Shown here: positions 53,528-63,383 of the stretch, one piece after another
Numbering within the stretch: the stretch's first letter is position 1
How the letters are laid out: every line of letters starts with the position of its first letter
Origin: Actinomycetota bacterium
GTDB lineage: Bacteria; Actinomycetota; Actinomycetes; Actinomycetales; Dermatophilaceae
Direction of reading: 5' to 3'
Length of the DNA stretch: 64,000 bases
NCBI GenBank assembly: GCA_020161815.1
Contig: JAIUOP010000013.1
Location: 23,284 to 87,283, forward strand
The notes under the pieces: generated by a model
Told to the model about the DNA's origin: nothing
The model's input: the letters and a program-made list of their open reading frames with translations, nothing else
The model's database searches: none
Made by a program: the position numbers and the translations under genes

Positions 53528-53767
53528 ATGACACAGCATTCAGCATCCGCGTTCACTCTTCGCCCGACTCCGCCTTACGACATCGAAGGGCGCATGTTCG
53601 AGCCTGGCGAGACCGTCGGTGTCGCCGTCCTGCTCCGTAGCACCGAAGCCAACCAGTACGGCGAGGTACAAGCGACCATCACTGCCGCCGACTTCCCGGC
53701 TCGGTGGGAAGCCCTGGTGTTCGTCGGATACGACAGCGGAACGCTCAACAACATCGACCCCCGCTGA
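53528..53767 (+). CDS. Small stand-alone copy of the PGE-domain seen in the next gene
   Basis: 79 aa from MTQHSASAFTLRPTPPY (ATG 53528). MFEPGETVGVAVLLRSTEANQYGEVQATI...VFVGYDSGTLNNID aligns with the last 60 residues of the next gene (FVPGEDVAVCRIIRH...VVLIGWVSGTL). Function unknown. Confidence 0.6.
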   Translation: MTQHSASAFTLRPTPPYDIEGRMFEPGETVGVAVLLRSTEANQYGEVQATITAADFPARWEALVFVGYDSGTLNNIDPR

Positions 53768-53810
53768 GGCGCTGACCCCCTGTTCCGGGTGACGGTGCGT
53801 ACCTGGCGGT

Positions 53811-54326
53811 ATGAGAAAACCGCCTGCTCACGCCTCTGCTCCCGCGCCGGTGTCGATGCCGCTGATCCGCCTGACCGTGCACGACGACGGCACGATGAGC
53901 GCCACCGTCAATGGGGAACCCCTCACTCCTCCGTTCGGCGAGGGCGTATGGCGGCGCAGCTCGTTCGCGCAGATTGTCGATCAGGTCACCGCCGACCGGA
54001 TGATCCCGGCACGGGTCGAGGTCACCGAAGCCGATGGCTCCACATTCACCGACATCATCACCGCCACCGCCCGCAAGAACTCCCCGGCATCGGCACCGCC
54101 CGAACCCGCCCCGGCCGACGTGCCCCGGCTGCTGGAAGTCACCGGGGAGGGCTTCGTGCCCGGCGAGGACGTTGCCGTGTGCCGCATCATCCGGCACACC
54201 GACGCCGCCCCGACCGGCACCGCCCGCGCCCTCATCGACCTGGCCCACGATCAACTCGACCCTGGCGATGAGGTCGTACTCATCGGCTGGGTGTCGGGCA
54301 CCTTGGTCGTGCGGAGCCTGTCATGA
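53811..54326 (+). CDS. Hypothetical two-part protein ending in the same small domain
   Basis: 171 aa, ATG 53811. First part (VSMPLIRLTVHDDGTMSATVNGEPLTPPFGEGVWRR...ITATARK) looks like a beta-rich unit; after a Pro-rich linker the C-terminal domain begins GFVPGEDVAVCRII, related to the previous protein. Stop overlaps the traG start by 4 bp. Role unknown. Confidence 0.65.
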   Translation: MRKPPAHASAPAPVSMPLIRLTVHDDGTMSATVNGEPLTPPFGEGVWRRSSFAQIVDQVTADRMIPARVEVTEADGSTFTDIITATARKNSPASAPPEPAPADVPRLLEVTGEGFVPGEDVAVCRIIRHTDAAPTGTARALIDLAHDQLDPGDEVVLIGWVSGTLVVRSLS

Positions 54327-56113
54327 GCAGCCCGGCACCGGGCAGGCAGACCGGCTCGTTCGGTGACGAGCTGACCAACGCCGCCATGATCGGGCTGATC
54401 GGCGTGTTCGCGCTCGCGCTGCTGTTGCGCGCGGCCGGGTCGGTCGCCGCGTTCCTCACCGGCACCGCCCAACCCGGAGCCGGCCCCGCCGCCGGAGTCG
54501 GCGTGCTGTTCAACCCTGGCGACCCGGCGACCGCGCTGGACGCCGAGGGCCTGAACGTCGTCGCCTACTGGATCGTCGCGGTCGTCCTGATCGGCCTGCT
54601 GGGGGCGGCGATCACCTGGGTCTGGACACTCCTGCGCCGCCAGTCACACAAGAGCGCGCAAGACCCGCACCGACTGCCCGGAACGGCAACAAAACAGGAC
54701 GTCGCTCAGGCCGCCTCCACCAAGGCGCTGCTCGCGCGGGCGGGCAATCTCCGTCCCTCGCTGGAGCACCCCGCACCGTCCGACGTTGGCTACCGGATCG
54801 GTACCTCGCATGGGCTTGACGTGTGGGCGAGCGTGGAAGACTCCCTGCTGGTCATCGGCCCGCCGCGAAGCGGGAAATCTCTCCAGATCGTCGTGCCGTC
54901 GATCTTGGATGCCCCCGGCGGCGTGGTCGCAACCTCGACACGCCCGGACAACCTCACCGCGAGCCTGCGCGCAAGACAGCGCATCGGCCCGACGGCGGTG
55001 TTCGACCCGCAGCATCTGGCCGAGGGCATCCCGGCCGGGCTGCGCTGGTCGCCGATCAGGGGGTGCGAAGATCCGCTGACGGCGATGATCCGCGCGACCG
55101 GCCTCGCCTCGGCCACCGGCCTGTCCTCTGGCGGTGTGGAGGGCGGCGGGTTCTGGGAGGGCAAGACGCGCTCGGCGTTGCAAGCCCTGCTGCACGCGGC
55201 CGCGATCGACCACCGGCCACCATCGGAGTTGTTCCGGTGGACGCTCGACCCGACGGCCGCCGCCGACGCGGTGGCGATCTTGACGAACAGCCCGCTGGCG
55301 GCGGGCGGCTGGGCCGAGTCGCTGGAGGCGATGATCGACGCCGACCCGAGGACGCGCGACTCGATCTGGCAGGGCGTGTCACTGTCGCTGAGCGCCCTGG
55401 CCGACCCGCGCGTGCTCGATGCGGTCTCGCCGGGCGAGGGCGAGGAGTTCGACCCGGAGAAGTTTATCCTCTCGCGCGGCACCCTCTATCTGCTCGCCAC
55501 CGGCGCGGGCGCGGGTGCGAGTGCCGCGCTCGTGGCGGCGTTCGTGGAAGACCTCGTCGAGGCTGCCCGTCGCGTGGCGGCACGCTCACCCGGCGCGCGT
55601 CTCGACCCGCCCCTGCTGCTCGCCTTGGATGAGATCGCCAACCTCAGCCCGCTGCCGAGCCTGCCGACGCTCATGTCGGAGGGAGGCGGAACGGGCATCA
55701 CCGCGATGCCGGTGCTCCAGAGCCTCGCCCAGGCGCGGGATCGGTGGAGCGAGAATCAGGCCAACGCGATCTGGGATGCGGCGATCACCAAAGTCATCCT
55801 CGGCGGCGCATCCAACTCCCGTGATCTGCAAGACCTCTCCGCCCTGATCGGGGAGCGCGACGAGTTCACCGACAGTGTGACCTTGGGCGACCACGGCACC
55901 CGGTCGAATCAACGCTCGGTCAGGCGCATAGCGATCATGCCGCCCGAGCGCATCCGCACCCTCCCGTTCGGCACGGCGGTCACGCTGCTGCGCTCGGCCC
56001 CGCCGATCATCACCGATCTGCGCCCGTGGACGAAGCGCGACGACGGCGAGCGGCTGAAGGCCGATCGGGTCGAGATCGAGGCGCTGCTGGAACGAGGCGC
56101 GAATGGCTCCTGA
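54323..56113 (+). CDS. TraG/VirD4 coupling protein
   Basis: Brings the relaxase-DNA complex to the T4SS. 596 aa. Two N-terminal membrane helices (about 27-48 and 72-95). Walker A VIGPPRSGKSLQIVVPSIL at about 178; VATSTRPDNL; Walker B LLALDEIANLSPLPSLPTLMSEGGGTGI at about 435; conserved QSLAQARDRWSENQANAIWDAAITKVILGG. Intact. Confidence 0.9.
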   Translation: MSSPAPGRQTGSFGDELTNAAMIGLIGVFALALLLRAAGSVAAFLTGTAQPGAGPAAGVGVLFNPGDPATALDAEGLNVVAYWIVAVVLIGLLGAAITWVWTLLRRQSHKSAQDPHRLPGTATKQDVAQAASTKALLARAGNLRPSLEHPAPSDVGYRIGTSHGLDVWASVEDSLLVIGPPRSGKSLQIVVPSILDAPGGVVATSTRPDNLTASLRARQRIGPTAVFDPQHLAEGIPAGLRWSPIRGCEDPLTAMIRATGLASATGLSSGGVEGGGFWEGKTRSALQALLHAAAIDHRPPSELFRWTLDPTAAADAVAILTNSPLAAGGWAESLEAMIDADPRTRDSIWQGVSLSLSALADPRVLDAVSPGEGEEFDPEKFILSRGTLYLLATGAGAGASAALVAAFVEDLVEAARRVAARSPGARLDPPLLLALDEIANLSPLPSLPTLMSEGGGTGITAMPVLQSLAQARDRWSENQANAIWDAAITKVILGGASNSRDLQDLSALIGERDEFTDSVTLGDHGTRSNQRSVRRIAIMPPERIRTLPFGTAVTLLRSAPPIITDLRPWTKRDDGERLKADRVEIEALLERGANGS

Positions 56114-56190
56114 GCCACACCTATCTCACCGACCGCTGATCCGTAGCCGCGAGCTGCGGTCGGCGGTGGCAGCAACGACGGCACAGGTGT

Positions 56191-56204
56191 GGAGGTGATG
56201 ACCG
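56191..56204 (+). promoter_or_regulatory. Strong ribosome site for the 1912-codon frame
   Basis: ggaggtga (56191-56198) six bases before ATG 56205: close to a perfect Shine-Dalgarno sequence. It decides that translation starts at MARRSRKAPPGQLEFDLW, far ahead of the methyltransferase domain. Confidence 0.7.
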
Positions 56205-59200
56205 ATGGCCCGCAGGAGCCGGAAAGCGCCGCCCGGTCAGCTCGAGTTCGACCTGTGGGGGCTGGACGAGCAGACCGCCGACGAGCAGATCACCGACGCG
56301 GCCGAAACCGCGACCGGGGTGGAGGGAGCAGACCATGAACAAGTACGGGGCGCAGGCGATGCGGCACTGGAAGACCCACGCGCCCGAGCGGTTCCAGAGC
56401 CTGGACGACCCGGCTCGGTTCTTCACCGAGCTGGGCCAGCAGGCGCAGGGCCAGATCACCGAGCTGGCGCGGCAGATCGAGGCGAACCGCCCGTTGCTGC
56501 TGGCCAAGACGTCCTCTTCGAGGGAGACTTATCTCAAGGACATGGCACACCGGATGACGGCGCTACGGATAGCGGAGGAGGTCGTGATGCAGCAACTCGC
56601 TTGGGTCAGCGACCCGAGCCTGCCGCTGGACGAGGCCCGGCAGGAGTGGAACCAGACCACGCCGAACGACGAGAACCTCATCATGTGGGCCGAGCGGATG
56701 CAGGACGCCCCCGACCTGATGCCCTCGACGGTCGATCTGGAGCAGAAAGCGAAAGACTGGGCCGTGCCGACTTGGTTCTTGGAGGGCCTGGTCGAGGCGG
56801 AGATCCCGAGGCGGTATCTGGAAGAGCACCAGAGCCTGCTGGCCGAAGCGGCGACGATCCGCTTCCTGCGCGAAGTCCACTAACCCCCGAGACCGGCCCG
56901 GAGCCCGCGTCTGCCGCGCCAGTGGCGCGGTTCGTGCCCGCCACGCACGACGACCTCGCCCCGTCGGGCGCGAAAGCGCGCTTCCGGGCGAACATCGCCG
57001 CCATCGAAACCGCCCGGCTGCTGGTCGCGCAAGAGCGCCCGGCGACCATTGATGAGCAGCAGACGCTCGCGCGCTGGTCGAGCTGGGGCGCGGTGCCGGA
57101 GGTATTCGACGAGTCCAAGCAGGACTGGAGTACGGAGCGGGTGCAGCTGCGGAGCCTGCTGACCCCGGACGAGTGGGATGCCGCTGCGCGCACGACGATC
57201 AACGCGCACTACACCGACCCGTTGATCGTGCGGCAGATGTGGCGGGCGATGACCGCGCTCGGCTTCGACGGCGGCAGGGTGCTGGAACCCGGCTCCGGGC
57301 TGGGCACGTTCCTCGGCATGGCACCCGAACGGGCGCGCATGACCGGGGTGGAACTCGACCCGGTGACCGCGGCGATCAGCCGCGCCCTGTACCCGCACGC
57401 CGAGGTGCGCGGCGAGTCGTTCGCTGACACCCGACTGCCCGAAGCCTCGTTCGATGCGGCGATCGGGAACGTGCCGTTCTCCGACGTGACCTTGCACGAC
57501 CCGGTGCATAACCCGACCCGGCTCTCGATGCACAACCACTTCATCCTCAAGAGCTTGCGGCTGACCCGGCCCGGTGGGATGGTCGCGGTGCTCACGTCGC
57601 AGTACACGATGGACGCGCAGAACCCCGGCGCGCGCCGGGAAATGGCGATGCTCGCCGATCTTGTGGGCGCGGTCAGGCTCCCCGCCGGGGCGCACCGGCG
57701 CACGGCGGGCACCGACGTGGTGACCGATCTGCTCATCCTGCGCCGACGCGATGACGGGCAGTCCCCGGCAGATGATCTGTGGGAGACGGTCACCCCGATC
57801 AGCCTGGACGGGCAGGCCGCGAAGATCAATGCCTACTTCGATCACTATCCCGAGCATGTGCTCGGCACCCTGAGCATCCGGCAGGGCATGTACGGCAGGC
57901 CAGCGGTCACGGTCGACGGCGACCTCGACCGGCTCGAAACCGACCTGGGCGATGTGCTCGACCAGATCACGTTCACAGCCCGCCGCCGAGACCTGGCGTT
58001 CACCGCGCCCACGGCGGAGCATCAGGCGCGGCAGGCCGCGCGCGTGCCGTCGCCGCCGCAGTTGTGGGATGGCAGCATCGTCGCCACCGACACCGGGTTC
58101 GGCACCGTCGTCCAAGGCTCCGTCGAACCGTTGGAGGTGCCGAAGTCGGCGGGGCCGGAACTGCGCGCCCTGCTGGGGTTGCGCGACGCGGCGCACCGGC
58201 TGCTCGACCTGGAGGCCGCGACCGTCGATGACACCGACGAGATCAACGCGGCACGCGAGGGCCTGTACCGCGACTACCGCCGTTACGTCGGCAGGTACAA
58301 GGCGCTGAACCGTTACACGCTGCACCGCACCGGACGCACCAACGATGCCGGGGAAGACACCTATGCGCGCAAGGTGCCGACCGCGATCAGGCTGCTGCGC
58401 TCCGACCCGTTCGGGGCGCTCGTGCTCGCCCTGGAGCAGTTCGACGACACCGACCAGACGGCAACCCCGGCGGCGATCATGACGCGCCGCGTCGTCTCCC
58501 CGCGCACCGAACCCCAAGGCGTGGACACCCCTGCCGATGCGATAGCGGTCAGCCTCGACCGCACCGGCAGGATTGACCTGCCGCTGATCGCCGACATGCT
58601 CGGCATGGACGAGACCGAAGCCCGGCAGTCGTTGACCGGGCTGGTGTTCACCGACCCGCTCACCGACGAACTCATCCACGCCCCCGCGTATCTCTCCGGC
58701 GACGTGCGCGTGAAGCTGGAGCACGCCACCGAGCGCGCCGCCGACGACCCGGCGTTTCAGGCGAACGTAGACGCGCTCACCGAGGTCGTACCCGAAGCGC
58801 TCGGCGTGGAAGAGATCAGCGCCCGCATGGGCGCGGTGTGGATTAGCGCCGACGTGCACGCGCAGTTCTTGAACGAGCTGCTGCGCACCCGCGACGTGAA
58901 CGTGGAGAACCCGCTGCCGGGCATGTGGGAAGTGCGGGGAGGCCGCCAAGGGCTGCTGGCCACCAGCGAGTGGGGCACAGAGCGTCGCCCCGCACCCGAC
59001 ATCGCCCAGGCGATCATGGAGCAGAAGACCCTGCTCGTCTACGACGAGATCGAGGACGTCGACGGCAAGAAGCGTCGGGTGCTCAACCCCTTGGAGACCA
59101 CCGCCGCGCAGGAGAAAGCCGACGCCCTACAAGAGCGGTTCGCCGAGTGGGTGTTTGAAGACCCGGAGCGTGCCCGCACGCTCGTGGCCGAGTACAACCG

Positions 59201-61943
59201 GCGCTTCAACTCCATCGTGCTGCGCGACTACACCGACGCGGGCGAGTACCTGAGCCTGCCGGGGCTGGCAGAGAACTTCACCCCGCGCCCGCACCAGCGC
59301 TCCGCCGTCGCGCGCATGATCGCCGAACCCTCTGCCGGGTTGTTCCACGAGGTCGGGGCGGGCAAGACGGCGGAAATGATCATGGGCGTCATGGAGATGC
59401 GCCGCATGGGGCTGATCGACAAGCCCGTGCTCGTGATTCCGAATCACATGCTCGAACAGTTCTCCCGCGAATGGCTGCAAATCTATCCGCAGGCCCGGAT
59501 TCTCGCCGCGTCCAGCAAAGACCTCACCGCCGACAAGCGCCGCCTGTTCGTCGCACGGGCCTCGGCGAACGAGTGGGATGGCGTGCTCATGACGCAGGGC
59601 GCGTTCGAGAAGATTCCGCTGCGCACCGAGACCCAGCAGGCGTACATCCAAGCCCAGGTCGACGACATGCGGGAAGTGCTCGCCACCGCGACGGGCGAGA
59701 ACGCGATGAGCGTCAAGCGCATCCAGCGCAAGCTGCTCCAGCTGGAGAACAAGGTCAAAGCACGCATCGACACCAGCCGGGATGCCGGGGTGTGCTTCGA
59801 GGACACCGGCATCGACTACGTAGTCGTGGACGAAATGCACATGTACAAGAACCTCGCCACCGACTCGAACATCCAAGACGCCGCGATCGAGGGTTCCAAC
59901 CGCGCCTCCGATCTGCACATGAAGCTCGAATACCTGCGCTCCCAAGGCCGCGAACGGGTCGTCACCGGGGCGACCGCGACGCCGATCTCGAACAGCGTGA
60001 CCGAGGCGTTCGTGATGCAGAAGTACCTGCGCCCGGACTTGCTCGACGCCGCCGGTATCGGCGCATTCGATGCGTGGGCGGCGACGTTCGGGCAGACGGT
60101 TACGCAGATGGAGATGGCCCCGACCGGCAACAACACGTTCCGCATGAAGACTCGGTTCGCCAAGTTCCAGAACGTGCCCGAGATGTTGAAACTCTGGTCG
60201 ATCTTCGCCGATGTGAAGACCGCCGAGGATCTGCAACTACCCACCCCCGAGATCGCCGAGCGTGACGATGGCAGGCGGGCACCGGCCACGGTCGCTGTTC
60301 AGCCCACGGTCGAGCTGGAGCAGTTCATCGAGACCCTTGGTAGACGCGCCGAAAAGGTCGCCTCCCGGTCGGTGTCGCCGAGCGAAGACAACATGCTCAC
60401 GATCAGCACCGATGGGCGCAAGGCCGCGCTCGACATTCGTATGATCGTGCCGCGCGACCCCTCTGGGCCGACCAAGGTCGATCTTGCCGCCGACAGCATC
60501 CACCGGGTCTGGGAGCAGACGAAAGACAACACCTACCTCGACCCGATCACCGGGCAGGAGTCGTCGGTGCGGGGTGCGTTGCAGCTGGTGTTCTCCGACA
60601 TCGGAACCCCGAACCCGACCCAGTGGAACGCCTACGACGAACTGCGGGCGCAACTCGTCGCGCGCGGGATGCCGCCCGAGTCCATCCGGTACATGCACGA
60701 AGCCAAGACCGACGTGGACAAAGCCAGGTTATTCGCTGCCGCGCGTGCCGGGCACGTCGCGGTGCTGATGGGTTCCACGCAGAAGATGGGCGTCGGCACG
60801 AACGTCCAGAACCGGGCCGTCGCGCTGTATCACCTGGACTGTCCGTGGCGACCCAGCGACATCGCCCAGCGCGAGGGCCGCATCCTGCGCCAAGGCAACC
60901 AGAACGCCGAGATCGGCATCGTCCGGTTCGTCACCGAACGGTCATTCGACTCCTATATGTGGCAGGGTGTCGAGCGCAAAGCCACGTTCATCGCGCAACT
61001 CATGCGCGGCAACCTCGACTCCCGCGAGATCGAGGAAATCGACTCATCCGCCCTGTCAGCCGCCGAAGCCAAGGCCATCTCCAGCGGCAACCCGCTCCTG
61101 CTGGAGCACTCCACCGTGCACACCGAGGTCAGCAGGCTCCGCCGCCTCGAACGCGCCTATCACCGCAACGAGTCGATGCTCTTCCACGCCCGCGACCGCG
61201 CCAGCGACCATGCGCGAAGTGCCGCAGCCGACATCGAAGCCCTCGAAGCGGTGCTGCCGCGCGTCACCGATACCTCCGGCGACAAGTTCCACATCGAACT
61301 ACGCGGCAGCACCTACACCTCCCGAGCCGAGGCCGCTCACGCACTCGCGGCCTGGGCGCACGACTCCGACCTGAAGTGGGCACCGCGCTACGCCTCCCGC
61401 GACTACGGCGTCATCGGCCAGATCAGCGGCTTCGACGTGATCGTCTCGACTAGCCCGGCACTCGGGGCCGACCCCGTGGTGAACATCCGGCTCGACGGGG
61501 TGCCGCGCAGCGGGTTCATCATGACCCGCCAGTCGTTCCTCGACGGCGGCGTCGGACTCATCCAACGCATCGAGAACCGCGCATCCGGCATCCCCTCGCT
61601 ACTCGAGCAAGCCCGCAGCGACCTCGCCAGCGCCGAGACCGAACGCGACGACGCCGAGCAGCGCATCGGCCAGCCGTTCCGCCACGCCCAGGCCCTCGCC
61701 GACGCGGAGAAAGACCTCGCCCGAATCGAGACCCAGCTGGCCGCGATGCAAGAAGACATCGACCACGCAGCACAACCCGAACCCGCGCCGGAGAACCCAC
61801 CAAGCGGGCTGAACGTCGAGACCGTGCGAGCACACCGGCCCGCACTCGGCGTCCGCCCGAACCCGGAACGTACCCCCGTATCCAGCGGGGCTGGTTCGTC
61901 GGCTCAGCCGTGGGCGCGGGAGACGCCCGCGCGAGGGTTCTAA
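56205..61943 (+). CDS. Very large DNA methyltransferase–SNF2 helicase (DarB-like layout)
   Basis: 1912 codons without a stop. The first 44 residues are a basic/acidic tail with a GQLEFDLW motif. Codons about 44-226 coincide with another gene in a different frame and read like out-of-frame sequence. The conserved protein resumes at ARFVPATHDDLAPSGAKARFRANI (about 245). N6-adenine methyltransferase: LEPGSGLGTFLGMAP (about 360), catalytic GNVPFSDV (about 421; NPPF-like). Helicase: FHEVGAGKTAEMI (about 1047), VVVDEMHMYKN (about 1208), VTGATATPIS, GVGTNVQNRAVALYHLDCPWRPSDIAQREGRILRQGNQN (about 1540). C-terminal coiled coil near 1800. Fused MTase-helicases such as phage P1 DarB protect incoming DNA from restriction; that role is inferred. 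Confidence 0.82.
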   Translation: MARRSRKAPPGQLEFDLWGLDEQTADEQITDAAETATGVEGADHEQVRGAGDAALEDPRARAVPEPGRPGSVLHRAGPAGAGPDHRAGAADRGEPPVAAGQDVLFEGDLSQGHGTPDDGATDSGGGRDAATRLGQRPEPAAGRGPAGVEPDHAERREPHHVGRADAGRPRPDALDGRSGAESERLGRADLVLGGPGRGGDPEAVSGRAPEPAGRSGDDPLPARSPLTPETGPEPASAAPVARFVPATHDDLAPSGAKARFRANIAAIETARLLVAQERPATIDEQQTLARWSSWGAVPEVFDESKQDWSTERVQLRSLLTPDEWDAAARTTINAHYTDPLIVRQMWRAMTALGFDGGRVLEPGSGLGTFLGMAPERARMTGVELDPVTAAISRALYPHAEVRGESFADTRLPEASFDAAIGNVPFSDVTLHDPVHNPTRLSMHNHFILKSLRLTRPGGMVAVLTSQYTMDAQNPGARREMAMLADLVGAVRLPAGAHRRTAGTDVVTDLLILRRRDDGQSPADDLWETVTPISLDGQAAKINAYFDHYPEHVLGTLSIRQGMYGRPAVTVDGDLDRLETDLGDVLDQITFTARRRDLAFTAPTAEHQARQAARVPSPPQLWDGSIVATDTGFGTVVQGSVEPLEVPKSAGPELRALLGLRDAAHRLLDLEAATVDDTDEINAAREGLYRDYRRYVGRYKALNRYTLHRTGRTNDAGEDTYARKVPTAIRLLRSDPFGALVLALEQFDDTDQTATPAAIMTRRVVSPRTEPQGVDTPADAIAVSLDRTGRIDLPLIADMLGMDETEARQSLTGLVFTDPLTDELIHAPAYLSGDVRVKLEHATERAADDPAFQANVDALTEVVPEALGVEEISARMGAVWISADVHAQFLNELLRTRDVNVENPLPGMWEVRGGRQGLLATSEWGTERRPAPDIAQAIMEQKTLLVYDEIEDVDGKKRRVLNPLETTAAQEKADALQERFAEWVFEDPERARTLVAEYNRRFNSIVLRDYTDAGEYLSLPGLAENFTPRPHQRSAVARMIAEPSAGLFHEVGAGKTAEMIMGVMEMRRMGLIDKPVLVIPNHMLEQFSREWLQIYPQARILAASSKDLTADKRRLFVARASANEWDGVLMTQGAFEKIPLRTETQQAYIQAQVDDMREVLATATGENAMSVKRIQRKLLQLENKVKARIDTSRDAGVCFEDTGIDYVVVDEMHMYKNLATDSNIQDAAIEGSNRASDLHMKLEYLRSQGRERVVTGATATPISNSVTEAFVMQKYLRPDLLDAAGIGAFDAWAATFGQTVTQMEMAPTGNNTFRMKTRFAKFQNVPEMLKLWSIFADVKTAEDLQLPTPEIAERDDGRRAPATVAVQPTVELEQFIETLGRRAEKVASRSVSPSEDNMLTISTDGRKAALDIRMIVPRDPSGPTKVDLAADSIHRVWEQTKDNTYLDPITGQESSVRGALQLVFSDIGTPNPTQWNAYDELRAQLVARGMPPESIRYMHEAKTDVDKARLFAAARAGHVAVLMGSTQKMGVGTNVQNRAVALYHLDCPWRPSDIAQREGRILRQGNQNAEIGIVRFVTERSFDSYMWQGVERKATFIAQLMRGNLDSREIEEIDSSALSAAEAKAISSGNPLLLEHSTVHTEVSRLRRLERAYHRNESMLFHARDRASDHARSAAADIEALEAVLPRVTDTSGDKFHIELRGSTYTSRAEAAHALAAWAHDSDLKWAPRYASRDYGVIGQISGFDVIVSTSPALGADPVVNIRLDGVPRSGFIMTRQSFLDGGVGLIQRIENRASGIPSLLEQARSDLASAETERDDAEQRIGQPFRHAQALADAEKDLARIETQLAAMQEDIDHAAQPEPAPENPPSGLNVETVRAHRPALGVRPNPERTPVSSGAGSSAQPWARETPARGF
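56335..56883 (+). CDS. 182-aa protein nested in frame +1 within the methyltransferase-helicase frame
   Basis: ATG 56335 follows ggaggg by 7 bases. MNKYGAQAMRHWKTHAPERFQ..., LAKTSSSRETYLKDMAHRMTALRIAEEVVMQQLAW, LEGLVEAEIPRRYLEEHQSLL: a normally composed, helical protein of a TnpV-like or plasmid-accessory type that I cannot name. Its composition and third-position G/C fit a real gene, while the overlapping part of the larger frame looks random. It ends at TAA 56883, just before the conserved part of the methyltransferase. Confidence 0.75.
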   Translation: MNKYGAQAMRHWKTHAPERFQSLDDPARFFTELGQQAQGQITELARQIEANRPLLLAKTSSSRETYLKDMAHRMTALRIAEEVVMQQLAWVSDPSLPLDEARQEWNQTTPNDENLIMWAERMQDAPDLMPSTVDLEQKAKDWAVPTWFLEGLVEAEIPRRYLEEHQSLLAEAATIRFLREVH

Positions 61944-62029
61944 GGCTCGCGGGCCGCTTCGTGCACCTTGCCGCCACACACAAGCAGCGCCGCCTACTGG
62001 CGGGGCACCGCGAGGTAGGAGGCAAGCTG

Positions 62030-62518
62030 ATGTACGAGCAGAACGAGCAGAGGCAGGAACGGGCGAAGCTCCGACCGCGCCAGGCCCTGGTGGGGTACAT
62101 CGACTCCGAGCCGAGACTCACCTACGGTCAGAGCGGTGTGCCACGGCTGTACGCCCGCGTGGGCGTCGAGCACTTCCGTCGTGACGGCGAGGATTCATTC
62201 GTCAAGACCGGCACCACGTTCCACGACATGGTGCTCTTCCGCAAGACCGCTGAGGAAGCGAGCCAGAAGTTCCAGCAGGACGACCGCTTCGTCGCGCAGG
62301 GATACGTGCGGGAGTTCACCGATCAGAACGGCAACGAGCGCGAAGAGTTCGTGGCCACGAAGATCGGCCACGACATGATGTGGACGCCCTACACCGTCGA
62401 CCGTGCGCCGCAGCAGGAGGCACCGCAGCGTGAGGCTCCGGGTCTCGACCGCAGCCAGGCGTTCGAACGTGACGACCGGCCCGCGCAGCAGCGCGAGCCT
62501 GCCGTCATGTCTCACTGA
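62030..62518 (+). CDS. ssb: Single-stranded DNA-binding protein
   Basis: 162 aa from MYEQNEQRQERAKLRPRQAL (ATG 62030, AGGAGG 8 bases upstream). OB-fold: LVGYIDSEPRLTYGQSGVPRLYARVGVEHFRRD, TTFHDMVLFRKTAEEASQKFQQDDRFVAQGYVRE. The tail is Gln/Pro-rich but lacks the acidic DDDIPF end of chromosomal SSB. Protects the transferred strand. Confidence 0.82.
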   Translation: MYEQNEQRQERAKLRPRQALVGYIDSEPRLTYGQSGVPRLYARVGVEHFRRDGEDSFVKTGTTFHDMVLFRKTAEEASQKFQQDDRFVAQGYVREFTDQNGNEREEFVATKIGHDMMWTPYTVDRAPQQEAPQREAPGLDRSQAFERDDRPAQQREPAVMSH

Positions 62519-62533
62519 AGCAAGGGCGACGCC

Positions 62534-63124
62534 ATGAACGACGACGAGGACTTCGTACCCGAGCAGGACGAGCCGGAACCCGAGATCGACCACGGCACCA
62601 CAAACCGGGTCGGGGCGGCAGGGCCGATGCTCGACGAACCGCCCGGCCCGATCAACTGGAACCTGCTGACCGCCGACGACGCCGAGGCCGCATGGTTGGA
62701 ACTGAACCAGTGGGTGAACTGGCTTCGCACGACCTACGGGCTGCCGTCGTCGGTGGTGCCCCCTATGTGGCACCGTCACCCCGAGCTGCACTGGGAACTC
62801 TCGGCGCTTCACACCCATTGGCTGTGCGCGTTCGACCCGCAGCAGAACGGCAGCGCGCCGATCGGCTGGCACCGAGACTTCGCGGACGCCCGGCAGCGGC
62901 TGCGCGACTGGGTAGCAGCGTGCGGAACCCGCCTCGACCGCGACCGGCCCACGCGCCAGACCGTCTGGCCCGGCGAGGACGAGGCCGAACCGATCGAAGA
63001 CACCCCGATCATCGACCGCGACGAGGACTTCGTGGCCTACGTCATCGCCGACGTCGAGCGCCGCCGCCAACTCGAACACGACTTCTACGCCAACCTCAAC
63101 CCCGAGACCGGCGAGATCACCTGA
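62534..63124 (+). CDS. DUF4913-like plasmid/ICE protein
   Basis: 196 aa, ATG 62534. Acidic start (DDEDFVPEQDEPEPEID), then LELNQWVNWLRTTYGLPSSVVPPMWHRHPELHWELSALHTHWLCAF, which is the pattern of DUF4913 (a W-rich helical domain found next to conjugation genes). Function unknown. Confidence 0.65.
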   Translation: MNDDEDFVPEQDEPEPEIDHGTTNRVGAAGPMLDEPPGPINWNLLTADDAEAAWLELNQWVNWLRTTYGLPSSVVPPMWHRHPELHWELSALHTHWLCAFDPQQNGSAPIGWHRDFADARQRLRDWVAACGTRLDRDRPTRQTVWPGEDEAEPIEDTPIIDRDEDFVAYVIADVERRRQLEHDFYANLNPETGEIT

Positions 63125-63138
63125 GCATCGCACCGCTT

Positions 63139-63175
63139 GCGGGGCCGAAACCCTACTCCCAGGTTCCGGCCCCGC
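63139..63175 (+). terminator. Hairpin terminator after the DUF4913-like gene
   Basis: gcggggccgaaacc (63139-63152) pairs with ggttccggccccgc (63162-63175) with one mismatch; loop of 9. Ends the long backbone operon. Confidence 0.65.
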
Positions 63176-63383
63176 GTCCGTGTGCAGCCAGCCGGCGACG
63201 GTGCGCGTCGTCGTCAGGCAATGGTGCACTTCCCACAACGGTTGAGAGGCGCTAAAATCGAGGTAGGCGACATCAATGTTCAGCTAGTCGTCACCAGCCC
63301 CAGGCAGGTGGCAGACGAACCGGGGAAGCCGCCCCGGTAAGTCCATCCCATAGGAAGCGTCGCCGCTTCGGGAGGACTTGGCC

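Noticed and set aside
61910..62029. N-terminal extension of SSB
   Set aside because: The extra 40 codons overlap the helicase end; AGGAGG sits before ATG 62030 and the OB-fold starts there.
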